64,000 nt of DNA, from NCBI GenBank assembly GCA_021825925.1, contig JAKAFP010000005.1, positions 338,661 through 402,660 of the forward strand, written 5' to 3'. Both the position numbers and the translations under genes were made by a program. Below, one piece after another: positions 15,341 through 24,628 of this stretch (position 1 is its first letter; every line of letters starts with the position of its first letter). This DNA is from Chloroflexota bacterium (lineage in GTDB: Bacteria; Chloroflexota; Anaerolineae; Anaerolineales; Anaerolineaceae). A model generated the notes under the pieces. That model was not told the origin of the DNA and ran no database searches. It saw only the letters and a program-made list of their open reading frames with translations.

Positions 15341-18037
15341 TCAGTCTTCCAGATATGCAACGATTTTGGTCTTTTCAGGCCAGGCTGCGATTTCCTTACG
15401 GTCAAAGCAGACTTCCCGTGCGGTAACTTCATGCGTTTTACCGTTTACTTCCAACTTTTTAATGTGTGATGATTTGCCGAGCTGTGAACGATGATATTCG
15501 ACCTCGAGTTCCTTGCCTGCAAATCGTACGTTCACACTGCAATGGTCAGGTTGTTTTGCCGAGAACCGCGGGGCTAACACCAGATCGCCCAGACGGCCTT
15601 TGATGCCGTACACCTCGGTCAACAGGGTTAAGAGATACCACGAAGCGGAACCGGTCAGGTAAGGATACATGCCGCGTCCGCGGCTGTTGAAATATTCAGG
15701 CAGACCAGGGTACATGTGGCTCTTGTTGAAATCCTGGCTTTGCCGGTACATGCCTTCAAGCACCTTCCAACCTTCCTCGACTTTGCCGCGTTTATAAAGT
15801 GCATTGCCAAACATAACGGACATGTGACTGAACATGGCGCCGTTTTCTTTATGCCCAAAGGCAAATCCAAACGCGCGGCCAAGATGGTCAACCCCTTCGC
15901 CGAAGTAGCTGTTCAGCTTATAACCGCCTACCATTTCATCATACAGATACCGGTCCGCGGCATTGACGATCTTTTCGACTTGATCCTCATTGGCGATACC
16001 ACTCATCAAGGTAAACACCTGTCCGGTAAGGGTCATGCGTACGCCGTTGGGATGGTCGCCATCCACCCGGTTCCCCTGGTTGTCATAATAGCCGTTGAAC
16101 CAGGCTTGCCCTTCCTTGCTGTTGACCCACTCCTGCTGGCGGATGTGAGCGGTCAACCAATCCGCCTTGCCCTGCAGATCCCAGGCCAGGTCTGAACACT
16201 TAACCAGCACCTTCATGCCGCTAAGCTCACCCTCAACCGAGGTGAAATAGTCCTCAAGTCGCTGATGTTTGGCATCAATGGATTCATATTCCGACACCGG
16301 AGCATTGAGTAGGGCGACCAACTCATTGGCCAATTCGATCTCGGTCACACCCCTGGCTTGAAGCGCCAGGCAGAGTTTTGCCAGTGTGGAAAGGTTCGCC
16401 GCATAGAGCGCCGAAAAGGCCACGCTTTCACCCTTCTCGGCGGCCATATCCAACGCATCGTTCCAATCCGCGCCTTCGAGGCGGATCAGGTTGTGATCGC
16501 CCACATTGTAAAAAACGGCCAGATGCTGCACAAGCATGTGCTCTAGCAGGCTGCCCTGCACCACCTTGCCGGTCCTGGTTTTTAACTGGGTATCGGTTCC
16601 TGGTTTCCAATTTAAGTTGGTTTTCTTGGTGCGGTGGCTGAGATGATCAGCAAAATAGGTCTGTGTGCGCATCAAGAAGTTCAGGTCGCCGCTCAAATCA
16701 ATGTACTGTTGAACGGTCAGCAGCGGCCAGGCACCATGATCCATCCACACACGGGGAATGTTATTACGGTCCGCCTTGAACTCGCCAAGTCGGCTGCCGA
16801 TGATGGTTGCGTTGGAACCATCCATGCGCACGCCGGCAAAACTGTCATGCAACAAGCCAGCCACGTCTTCGGGTTCAGTGAGCAGCAGTGCCAGGGCATC
16901 CTGCCAGAGGTCGCGCCAGCCGCGGCCGCCGCGGCCGTAATCGTGATAGGGAAGGAAGGAGTTGCCCATCCAACGCCGCAGAATGGGTTGAATGCCCACC
17001 CACTTCAACCAACCGTCGAAATCCTCATCGCCTGTATTGAACACCAACAGGTCGGATTTTTGTTTCCAGAAGGCGCGTGTTTCTGCCAGATGTTGCTCCG
17101 CTTTGGCAGCCGTATCATATTGATCCAACAAGGCCTCGACATCCTGACCTTCAGAGAGGATGGCCAGTACCATGACGTAAGTGATGGAGCTGCCGGGTTT
17201 CAAGGTTTGGGTTTTGAACCGCAGACCGCCGATACTTTCGTAGCCGTCCGGTCCCTTGCCCACGCCCTGAGCAGCAGGCAGATTGTTGACCACCGCTTGC
17301 GGCCAATCCAGGCTGCCCCCCTCGCCGATGAAATCCTCCACTGAGGGGAAGAAACCCGTCGGGGCGCTGCCGTCGCCTTCGGCGCCCAACACTGCGTAGC
17401 GCAGTTGATTGTGGATATGTCCGCGTTCGTCAAATGAAAGCGTGGGTTTCACCACCACACCATGTTTGACACAGGTAGTACGGTGCAGCAGCGAAGTCAC
17501 GTGGCGGTGATCGCGCAGATTATCCGCAGAACGGCCAAAAATGGGGATGGCCGCAGTCGGAGCGATTTCTATATTTTTATTTCCGTTATTGGTCAGCACC
17601 ACCCGCATCAGTTCCACGCGGTCAGAGGTCATGGGCACAAAGCTGGTCACTTCAGCCTGCAAACCGGAGTCATGCCTGCGGGTGACCGACTGCCAGAGCA
17701 AGCCGGCCTTAAGCTGTGCCTTTTCGGCTTTTTCGGTAAAGTGCTTCGAAGTCTGCTGTGCGCTGCCGCCGGTGGCTGACCAGGCTTGCCCATTCACCAG
17801 CACCCAAAAGTTGCGCGCCGAGCGGCTGTTATGCAGATCTTCGACCGAGGTCGGCAAAAGCAGAAATGAATTCTGATCCGCTTTGGCATCGCCGTTGAAG
17901 GTGGGCGTCACGCTCGAGATCATGCCGGCCTGGTTTACCAATGGCAAATAAAGATAACTTCCGCTTTCAGCATCTGCCTGTTCAAAAGTACCCTGCCTGT
18001 CAATGAACTTCCACTGTTTCGGATCGGATGACTTCAT
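15341..18037 (-). CDS. GH94-type glycoside phosphorylase
   Basis: 898 residues, no signal peptide, so cytoplasmic. GH94 enzymes split beta-linked disaccharides or oligosaccharides with phosphate to give a sugar 1-phosphate. Visible landmarks are GGRGWRDLWQDAL in the barrel, the DWND segment (Asp524-Asp527) that carries the general-acid aspartate in this family, and GSASWYLLTLLTEVYG near the C-terminus, which resembles the phosphate-binding G-S-A-W region. The N-terminal beta-sandwich occupies about residues 1-300. Substrate (cellobiose, laminaribiose, other beta-glucan) is unknown. It follows the larger GH94-like gene by 33 bases; GAGG precedes its ATG. Confidence 0.85.
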   Translation of the reverse strand: MKSSDPKQWKFIDRQGTFEQADAESGSYLYLPLVNQAGMISSVTPTFNGDAKADQNSFLLLPTSVEDLHNSRSARNFWVLVNGQAWSATGGSAQQTSKHFTEKAEKAQLKAGLLWQSVTRRHDSGLQAEVTSFVPMTSDRVELMRVVLTNNGNKNIEIAPTAAIPIFGRSADNLRDHRHVTSLLHRTTCVKHGVVVKPTLSFDERGHIHNQLRYAVLGAEGDGSAPTGFFPSVEDFIGEGGSLDWPQAVVNNLPAAQGVGKGPDGYESIGGLRFKTQTLKPGSSITYVMVLAILSEGQDVEALLDQYDTAAKAEQHLAETRAFWKQKSDLLVFNTGDEDFDGWLKWVGIQPILRRWMGNSFLPYHDYGRGGRGWRDLWQDALALLLTEPEDVAGLLHDSFAGVRMDGSNATIIGSRLGEFKADRNNIPRVWMDHGAWPLLTVQQYIDLSGDLNFLMRTQTYFADHLSHRTKKTNLNWKPGTDTQLKTRTGKVVQGSLLEHMLVQHLAVFYNVGDHNLIRLEGADWNDALDMAAEKGESVAFSALYAANLSTLAKLCLALQARGVTEIELANELVALLNAPVSEYESIDAKHQRLEDYFTSVEGELSGMKVLVKCSDLAWDLQGKADWLTAHIRQQEWVNSKEGQAWFNGYYDNQGNRVDGDHPNGVRMTLTGQVFTLMSGIANEDQVEKIVNAADRYLYDEMVGGYKLNSYFGEGVDHLGRAFGFAFGHKENGAMFSHMSVMFGNALYKRGKVEEGWKVLEGMYRQSQDFNKSHMYPGLPEYFNSRGRGMYPYLTGSASWYLLTLLTEVYGIKGRLGDLVLAPRFSAKQPDHCSVNVRFAGKELEVEYHRSQLGKSSHIKKLEVNGKTHEVTAREVCFDRKEIAAWPEKTKIVAYLED

Positions 18038-18070
18038 AACGCCTCACTTGCGATTAATGATAAGGTTGGA

Positions 18071-21000
18071 TTAATAGTGCACATCCATGGTCAGGATTTT
18101 ACCTTCACGTGCCATCCCAGCATAGGGCGAACCAATACTATTGCCGTCCACTGTTATTATTTCACCGGAATAAGTTTTTAAACGGATGCTTACAGGTTTG
18201 ATCCCGAATGTATCTTTTCGGGAAGGATTATGCAGGGTCACATCACAGCTCCCCAACAGTTTGAATTTGAAAGTGCCATCTGTTTTAAACAGCCAACCGG
18301 GAAGCAAGGGCTGGAAGGTGAGCACAAGTTCACCATCCACCATGTCAAATGGTTTTTGCCCGGCAGTTATGATGACCCACATGCTCAGAAACTCGGCTGT
18401 GGATCCGCTCAGGCGGGCGACAAACCCGTTCCCTTGCAGACTGGGGTCAGGATGTGCACTGGAAGCGATGAAAGATGAATTTTCAAGCGGGCTGCGTCCG
18501 TAAACCTCGGGGTTCATGAATGCCGGCACATGATGCTTGAACTCGTGATAAAACTCACCGTACAACCCCTTTCGCAGCAGTTCCAGCATCAACTTGAAGT
18601 CCATGTGCATCCAGATGGATTCGTTTTCAAGCCAACCGGGGGTGAAAGCACGCGCGCGTCCGATCATGTGGGGCTGGCTTTCAAGACTGGCATTCAAACG
18701 GAACATGTTCAATTTCTGATCGAATAAGGCGCTCTTTCGCAGCTTTTGATACAGGTTACCAGCCGCGGAAGCATCCAGGGTTCGCAATCGGCGAACAGGT
18801 CCTTCCAGGAAGGTCGGCAACGGCTGCGCCTTAAACTCCGTCACATTGATGATCGGTCTCCCCAATGCATCCTTTTGACCAGTCTTTTCAAACTTGACTG
18901 GCTGATGAACAAAATAGGTGGCCGGCAGTTCACCCGCCGCAGCTTCGGATCTTTTCACTCCGTCAACCAGGTAAGCCTGCATGGCAGTGAGTGTACCGGT
19001 CAGGTCAACCATTTCGCAGGTGCCGTCAAATCCGAGGCGCGTGACTTCTCGATAATGCTCCACTGCGTTGGAAAGCCCCTGCCACACTTCAAAGGGAGTA
19101 GGATTGCCTGCCAGGGTTTTTCCAAGGGTTTCCACCAGTTTAATCGCTTCAATCGGCAGTTCTACTTTTCTTCCGGTTTCGGTTAACAATTCAATCAAGT
19201 AGTTGATCAGCCGCAACAATTCATAACTATCTGGCATGGAAGAACCGAAAAGTGCCGGCATGCCGTTGAGGGCATCATACCAGCCCGGTTTGCCGCCTTC
19301 CATTTGCACCCCGTAGCCGGAGGGATCCAGCGCCGCGAATTTCAACAGTGCCAGGAGTGCGAATTTTGAGACCAGCGAAACTTTGAAGACATCCCCTTTG
19401 CCATATTTTGTTCGGCTCCAATGACCATCCTCCTGGCGGGCTGCCAGCATGGCGGTTTTTTCTTCATCCTTGTAAACCACATTGAACTGGCGCGGCGCAT
19501 CTCCATCCAGCACAAAACGCTTGCTGCGCGGATTGATACAGGTGGCATTGTCGAAGAAAGCCAGCGGTTTCGAATCAAAAAACAGGCGCTCCCGGTTCTC
19601 CGGGAAAACCTTCAAGTAGGATTCAACCAGGTCGAGGTTGTAGCTCCAATGGTCGGACCAATACCCCTCACTGTGAACCGCCTGGATATGCTGCTCCGCC
19701 CCGGCAAACACTTTTTCAAGAAACTCGTCAGGCGTGACCGAAAGACCCGATCTCAAAGCGACAGTCATCACCTGCCCGGGTGTGAAATGCCCACTTAAAA
19801 CTTTTCGCAGTTCTTCTGGTTCGGCTGCCAGCTTAAGCAGTGCTGATACCGCATCCGTAGGCAGGGTGAAGTTGGACCCCTGGATGGTTAAAGGATTGTA
19901 GCCATCGCTCTGGATAAGACTCATGAACAAGCGGATGTTGAATTCGCCTGACTTGGAGAAAAAATAAGCGTCGCTGCGGCGGTTCTGGTTGATATCCCGG
20001 TAGCTGCCGTTGCCCTGGCTGTAAAGCTCGGGAGCAACAACAAAGAAGTTGTAATCGCGTTCAAGGTCCCCATGCCGGCGAGAAAAAACATGATAGGTGT
20101 GTTTTCCACCCAACATCAAGGGCATGCCTCCGCGCATCACGTTATCGAGCCAGGTTTGACTGCAGTAATCGTCAAAGATCGTTGAGGCGCTTTCGGTATG
20201 AATGGGGCTGGTTAATTCGCGCGCCAGTTGGCGTTCTTCCTCAATTTTTGACAGCATGAAATCCGTTTTCTGCAGGCGCGAGACTTGGGATTGAATGACT
20301 TCAAATTGAAGGGCATGACCGTAATAACTGTGGATGGTCTCAGACTTCCCTTCAGCCAGTTCAAGTTCCGAGCCGAACATGGCGCAGGGCGTGCGCCCCT
20401 GAGTGACCTGGTACTCGGCGAGGATGGACGGCAGCCCCCGATCCACCAACTTTTGTGGAAAACTAAAAGCCGTATCCGTACCAAACACCGCCTGCGGATC
20501 CACCAAAGCTGATAGCAGTTTTCCTTCATGCAGAGCCACGGCAAAGTTGCCAGCCTTGATCTCCTCCACATGCAGTTTGTCATCCGCGCTGGCCTTGATG
20601 CGGAAGAATGGCAGAGCCTCTTGATGGTGGACAACCTCAATCCAAGCTTCGATGGTACGGCCCATGTTTTTAAAGGTCTGGTCGTCAATTCCATAGGGGC
20701 AGAGCACGGGTAGACCATCCAACAGTTCGAGCTTTAGGGAACCCTTGCCAATATTGGTAAAAGTCACCTTGCGAACCAGCGCCGCGAAGGGTTCATTGGG
20801 TAAAAGGAAATACAAGACATTGACTTTAAGACCGAGGGTTTCGTTGACCTCTTCAATTTCGAGATCGTTGAGTCCGGTGGTCATGCTGCGTTTGACCTGG
20901 GCTCCACCCACGGCACCAAAGGGTTCGTAATTCCAAAACACGCCGCCGCGGTTTCCCTTTAAAAATGTGCGGAAACCTAATTGAGCAGCCACCTGGTAAG

Positions 21001-21205
21001 CACGCTGGGCGCACTGATATTCCATCAAGGGATGATCCTTGCTTTCCACGCCAAAGCCGGCAATGGCCTGTCCACGATTGATATAAAACACCCACATGGG
21101 TATTCCCATCAACCCGGCAATACCCGGAAGAAAACTTGAAAACACTTTTTTTTGTTGAAAATCTTGCAGTAAAAATCGCCCGGAGGAAGATGATAGTTCA
21201 GCCAT
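18071..21205 (-). CDS. Large GH94-like protein, catalytic DWND not found
   Basis: 1044 residues from the ATG preceded by GAGGAG; an ATG 14 codons upstream lacks a site. No signal peptide. It resembles the large cellobiose-phosphorylase-like family: an N-terminal segment SSFLPGIAGLMGIPMWVFY followed by FGVESKDHPLMEYQ, a beta-sandwich, then an (alpha/alpha) barrel with GSYRDINQNRRSDAYF and SDHWSYNLDLVESYL. The GH94 DWND signature of its neighbour is not seen, so it may use another acid (for example in the SDHWSYNLD segment) or be a non-catalytic partner. It is 33 bases upstream of the GH94 gene. Substrate is unknown; beta-glucan breakdown or remodelling is inferred from context. Confidence 0.7.
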   Translation of the reverse strand: MAELSSSSGRFLLQDFQQKKVFSSFLPGIAGLMGIPMWVFYINRGQAIAGFGVESKDHPLMEYQCAQRAYQVAAQLGFRTFLKGNRGGVFWNYEPFGAVGGAQVKRSMTTGLNDLEIEEVNETLGLKVNVLYFLLPNEPFAALVRKVTFTNIGKGSLKLELLDGLPVLCPYGIDDQTFKNMGRTIEAWIEVVHHQEALPFFRIKASADDKLHVEEIKAGNFAVALHEGKLLSALVDPQAVFGTDTAFSFPQKLVDRGLPSILAEYQVTQGRTPCAMFGSELELAEGKSETIHSYYGHALQFEVIQSQVSRLQKTDFMLSKIEEERQLARELTSPIHTESASTIFDDYCSQTWLDNVMRGGMPLMLGGKHTYHVFSRRHGDLERDYNFFVVAPELYSQGNGSYRDINQNRRSDAYFFSKSGEFNIRLFMSLIQSDGYNPLTIQGSNFTLPTDAVSALLKLAAEPEELRKVLSGHFTPGQVMTVALRSGLSVTPDEFLEKVFAGAEQHIQAVHSEGYWSDHWSYNLDLVESYLKVFPENRERLFFDSKPLAFFDNATCINPRSKRFVLDGDAPRQFNVVYKDEEKTAMLAARQEDGHWSRTKYGKGDVFKVSLVSKFALLALLKFAALDPSGYGVQMEGGKPGWYDALNGMPALFGSSMPDSYELLRLINYLIELLTETGRKVELPIEAIKLVETLGKTLAGNPTPFEVWQGLSNAVEHYREVTRLGFDGTCEMVDLTGTLTAMQAYLVDGVKRSEAAAGELPATYFVHQPVKFEKTGQKDALGRPIINVTEFKAQPLPTFLEGPVRRLRTLDASAAGNLYQKLRKSALFDQKLNMFRLNASLESQPHMIGRARAFTPGWLENESIWMHMDFKLMLELLRKGLYGEFYHEFKHHVPAFMNPEVYGRSPLENSSFIASSAHPDPSLQGNGFVARLSGSTAEFLSMWVIITAGQKPFDMVDGELVLTFQPLLPGWLFKTDGTFKFKLLGSCDVTLHNPSRKDTFGIKPVSIRLKTYSGEIITVDGNSIGSPYAGMAREGKILTMDVHY

Positions 21206-21267
21206 TAGACTCCTCTTGCATTTTTGGTTTTCATTATAGTCTGACATGAGTTCAGGTGTTTATAAAT

Positions 21268-21309
21268 TTCACCCTGCTCCTCTTTATTGGGAAAAAGGTG
21301 CAGGGTGAA
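21268..21309 (-). terminator. Hairpin between bcsB-like and GH94-like genes
   Basis: TTCACCCTGC (21268-21277) pairs with GCAGGGTGAA (21300-21309). There is no strong T tract, so it may partly terminate or separate expression of the membrane genes from the cytoplasmic phosphorylase genes. Confidence 0.45.
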
Positions 21310-21329
21310 GTAATCCATTCAACGATTTC

Positions 21330-23498
21330 TTATTTCTTTTTGTTTATCCTCAGTCTGATCTCGATGTAGAGGAAGAGCAGCATCACTGCCAGCAGAACCA
21401 CCAAGGCAGGAACAACCCACTTGAGCATATTGGTCCTGAACGCCTGAACTGCATCCACTCCGGGGGCAACAGGGGTCTGCTGGCCTGAAATGGTGGTGAT
21501 CTCGCCAGTGGCGATACCGGCATCCAACCAGCCTGTCTCTTCGTTTTTGCCGGTCACGATCATAAAGTTGTTCTTAGCTGCCTGGTTGCTGACCAGTCCA
21601 TCCACCGCGTAAGTCAACCCAGCAGGGCTGCTGCCCAACACTGCCAGCAGTACTTTGCTGGTGGAGGCATCATATCCGCGGATGGCGAGGTAGCCGGCGT
21701 CTTCACCAGCCTGAGGCCGGGTGACCAGTTGAAGTGCGCTTTGATCGCTTAACAGGTTCTGCGCATCAAACACCAATGACGGGAACTGTGTTTTATCCGT
21801 TAGACTGGTGAAACTTGAAGGCGCACCCACCAGGATCAAACTGGCATTGGCCGCAAGCGTCGGGTCAATGGCATCAGCAAATCCGGCATTAAGCTGCATG
21901 ATGGTGTGATCTGGAAGCCCAGCCCCAAGGCGTCCTGCAAGTTTTGCGGCTGCTTGAATGTTACTAAATTCTGTGGGCGCCACCTCAATTAAAACATTAT
22001 CCAAACCGGACCCGGTCAGGAAGGCATTGGGGAAATCAGAGAAGGTCTTTGATACCAGTGAACCACCAACGGCGGTCTCAAGCGGCAGGTGCAGCAATGA
22101 GCTTGAACTGACACGCATCCACGCCATATTGGCCGTTGGGGCGGTGCATAGATCGCGCGTATTCAAGTCGGCCACAAATTCAACCGTGTTGCGTCCGGCA
22201 TGCACCAGATTGGCCGGCATGATCAACTTGAACATAGCCTGGTTGGATGTGTTGTCAGTGAGGCGCAGACTTACAGCCGGGTAACCATTGACCAGCATTT
22301 GTAGACCTGAGCGTAGGTAATCCAATTGCTGTGAATGGCTGATCACCAGGTCAAAGCTGGCGTCAGCCCTCACCTGGTTGCCGGCGGGCACAAAGAAATC
22401 AAATGATTGAGACAGATTGTTTGGTTTTGTGAATACCAATTCACCCACCCCCAGGTCATCCAGGGTCATGTCTTCCGGTCCGGTGGTTACGGCCACAGGA
22501 TTGATGCCGCTGACCAGCATGGTATTGGCGTCACCGCCAGCGATCACCTGGTCTGCGCTGACTGCCTGAGCTGCCTTGACGACGCCAGCCTCATCCCCGC
22601 TTATCAGCAATCCGTATCCGCCTGCTGGTTTGAAGAAATACACCAATCCTTCACCGGCATTCGCCTGTAAATTTGCATTGATGTCAAAGGTGGATAGCGA
22701 TAGTGTTTTCAATGTATCGCTATTCGCCACCAGGATCACATTTTGCGCAGTGGATGCCGCAGGTTGATAATCAGCCTGAGAAATCACCTCCGCAAGTGTT
22801 TGGCCCGATGAGATTTGACCGATCCCAGCTGCGAGGATCATGGCGGCGCGCAGTTCGCCTGAACTTGGGTTGGCAGGCAGGAGGATCTTTAAGGGCACCG
22901 GCTGAACCGAATTCTTCACCACAAAAGGAGCTGGAAAATCGTTGAGGGTTAAGGATTTCTGGCTAGCATCGTATCCAAAGGTGATTTTGGAAGTCGGTGT
23001 AAGTGTGACGCTTGAAAGCAGGTTCATCAAGCATGAGATCGAACCATCCCAACGGATGCGCAGGGTGTTCACTCCGTCGCGAGTGACCGGGGCAAAAAGT
23101 GCTGCATCAAATTCATAATGAATGGTTTGTTGGCCGCTGGTTTGCAGGGTGTTAATGCCCACCAAGGTATCGTTTAAAAACACACTTAGATCGCCGCCCA
23201 CCAAACCTGAGAGTGTCTGACTGGATTCAGTCGCCACCAGACTTGAAAAGAAAGCCATGATGTCCAGATCCAGGCTGGCAGTGCCTTCAGGCTTCCAATC
23301 TGCGGGCAGGTTGAAGGTGAAATTCACCTCTGAAATTGGTCCGGTTAATGTCTGCGGAACAACCATCCCCAAATCTGTCAGGGTGAGGTCGGCCTGGGAG
23401 GTTGTCTGAGCCAGCACCGGTTGCACCGCTGCCAGGTTGAAACCCAACCCTGCCAGAAGGATGAAACCAAAAAGTTTGTAAATGAATGAACGTTTCAT
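21330..23498 (-). CDS. BcsB-like cellulose synthase regulatory subunit
   Basis: 722 residues. The chosen ATG has GAGGAGG-type spacing and starts a signal peptide (MKRSFIYKLFGFILL, cut near LAQ). A C-terminal transmembrane helix (WVVPALVVLLAVMLLFLYIEI) and basic tail anchor it, as in BcsB. The body follows the BcsB order of carbohydrate-binding and flavodoxin-like units, with FNLPADW, SVFLNDTLVG, VNTLRIRWDG, and a second half with NGYPAVSLRLTD and AGRNTVEFVADLNTRDLC. BcsB guides the glucan across the envelope with the membrane synthase BcsA. No BcsA is in the window. It follows the Wzz-type gene by 13 bases. Confidence 0.85.
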   Translation of the reverse strand: MKRSFIYKLFGFILLAGLGFNLAAVQPVLAQTTSQADLTLTDLGMVVPQTLTGPISEVNFTFNLPADWKPEGTASLDLDIMAFFSSLVATESSQTLSGLVGGDLSVFLNDTLVGINTLQTSGQQTIHYEFDAALFAPVTRDGVNTLRIRWDGSISCLMNLLSSVTLTPTSKITFGYDASQKSLTLNDFPAPFVVKNSVQPVPLKILLPANPSSGELRAAMILAAGIGQISSGQTLAEVISQADYQPAASTAQNVILVANSDTLKTLSLSTFDINANLQANAGEGLVYFFKPAGGYGLLISGDEAGVVKAAQAVSADQVIAGGDANTMLVSGINPVAVTTGPEDMTLDDLGVGELVFTKPNNLSQSFDFFVPAGNQVRADASFDLVISHSQQLDYLRSGLQMLVNGYPAVSLRLTDNTSNQAMFKLIMPANLVHAGRNTVEFVADLNTRDLCTAPTANMAWMRVSSSSLLHLPLETAVGGSLVSKTFSDFPNAFLTGSGLDNVLIEVAPTEFSNIQAAAKLAGRLGAGLPDHTIMQLNAGFADAIDPTLAANASLILVGAPSSFTSLTDKTQFPSLVFDAQNLLSDQSALQLVTRPQAGEDAGYLAIRGYDASTSKVLLAVLGSSPAGLTYAVDGLVSNQAAKNNFMIVTGKNEETGWLDAGIATGEITTISGQQTPVAPGVDAVQAFRTNMLKWVVPALVVLLAVMLLFLYIEIRLRINKKK

Positions 23499-23511
23499 GT
23501 CATCCTCCTCT

Positions 23512-24603
23512 TTAGTTTCCCAGGACCATTTTATCTGCGCCGGAGCGGGCATCTTTAACCGCTTCTTCAACCCGCAGAATCATCTGGTCGCTGGAATCTT
23601 CAGGCTTGCGGGTAACGACACCAGCGACAGGGGTCAGGAAAATCTTTTCGCCTGATTCAGTCGTGATGGGTTCTTCCAAAGCCATGAGCAAACGTTCAAA
23701 AGTCTTCCTGGCCGGCATATCCGGTGTGGAGGGCAGCAGAACACCAAATTCAAGTCGGCTCCATCTGCCCACCAGGTCGTTGCCGCGCAGCTGGTCATGA
23801 AGTCGTTCAACGACATTCTGCAGCAGAATGGCAGTGATGCGCTCGGGCAATCCATCTATCAAGTCTTCAAGTCCTTGCAGGTAGATCACGCCAAAAGCCA
23901 CCGGCACGTCCTTGGGTTTGATGAGTTCGGTGGTGAATGAACGCAGCAGGTATTTTCTGGTGAAAGCCAGGGATTGTTTATCGGTAATGGTGCGTTCGCG
24001 CAGCGCTTCGAGCGGTGTGCGCAAGAGCTCACGCAGCAGCAGGAAGATGATTCCGATCAGAAGGCCTGCGCCTGCTGCGATGATCATATAAAGGAATGGA
24101 CGCGGCTTGAAAGGAGTGGTTGGTTCCACCGCGGTATCGAGAAAGACGATGTCATAGACCTGGTAAATGCTTTTAATGTAACTGATGCCGTTCTGACCAA
24201 TGTTATTGGCCAACAGCGTGGCTTCTTGAGGATTCGGTCCTTCGACGTGGAGCACCAGAATGTTGGTATCAGTCTGCACTTCGGAATAAACCCGCATCTC
24301 TTTCAGCGCAGCTTCGTCCAATTGAAGCCGGCTGATCGTATCCTGATAAACGCGGTTGCTGTCTAAAATATCCGCGTAGGTGGTTGAGATGGTGCGCTTA
24401 TCCAGTGTGTCGAGGCTGCTGACCACATCACGGCTGCTGGTCAACGTGTTATTGGGATAGACCAGGAATTTTGCCGAAGCCCGGTACATGGGTGTGGCCA
24501 GTACCGACCAGATCAATGCTCCCACCGCAAAGGCAGTAACAAAGATCACCAAAATTCTCCATCCTCTTTGAAATCTCGTAAAACTGGTTCGGTTCGTTGA
24601 CAT
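23512..24603 (-). CDS. Wzz-type protein fused to degenerate GGDEF domain
   Basis: 363 residues. Residues about 8-190 are a Wzz/YveK-type chain-length domain: TM helix (about 16-36), ATPMYRASAKFLVYP, periplasmic part, PTTPFKPRPF and a second TM (about 170-190). Residues about 200-363 have the GGDEF fold pattern, but the active-site motif is SRLEF (282-286) instead of GGDEF, so cyclase activity is unlikely. The RxxD inhibitory site is kept at the exact position (Arg273-Gly-Asn-Asp276, then three residues, Arg280). This suggests a c-di-GMP receptor controlling polysaccharide assembly, comparable in logic to PelD. It stands between the sortase-like lipoprotein and the bcsB-like gene. GAGGAGG precedes the ATG. 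Confidence 0.82.
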   Translation of the reverse strand: MSTNRTSFTRFQRGWRILVIFVTAFAVGALIWSVLATPMYRASAKFLVYPNNTLTSSRDVVSSLDTLDKRTISTTYADILDSNRVYQDTISRLQLDEAALKEMRVYSEVQTDTNILVLHVEGPNPQEATLLANNIGQNGISYIKSIYQVYDIVFLDTAVEPTTPFKPRPFLYMIIAAGAGLLIGIIFLLLRELLRTPLEALRERTITDKQSLAFTRKYLLRSFTTELIKPKDVPVAFGVIYLQGLEDLIDGLPERITAILLQNVVERLHDQLRGNDLVGRWSRLEFGVLLPSTPDMPARKTFERLLMALEEPITTESGEKIFLTPVAGVVTRKPEDSSDQMILRVEEAVKDARSGADKMVLGN

Positions 24604-24628
24604 ACGTCCTCCTCTTTAAAAACGATCG

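Noticed and set aside
21206..21247. Upstream ATG for the large GH94-like protein
   Set aside because: It lacks a ribosome site and the codons contain a TATAAT-like word; the ATG at 21205 has GAGGAG and begins the conserved region.
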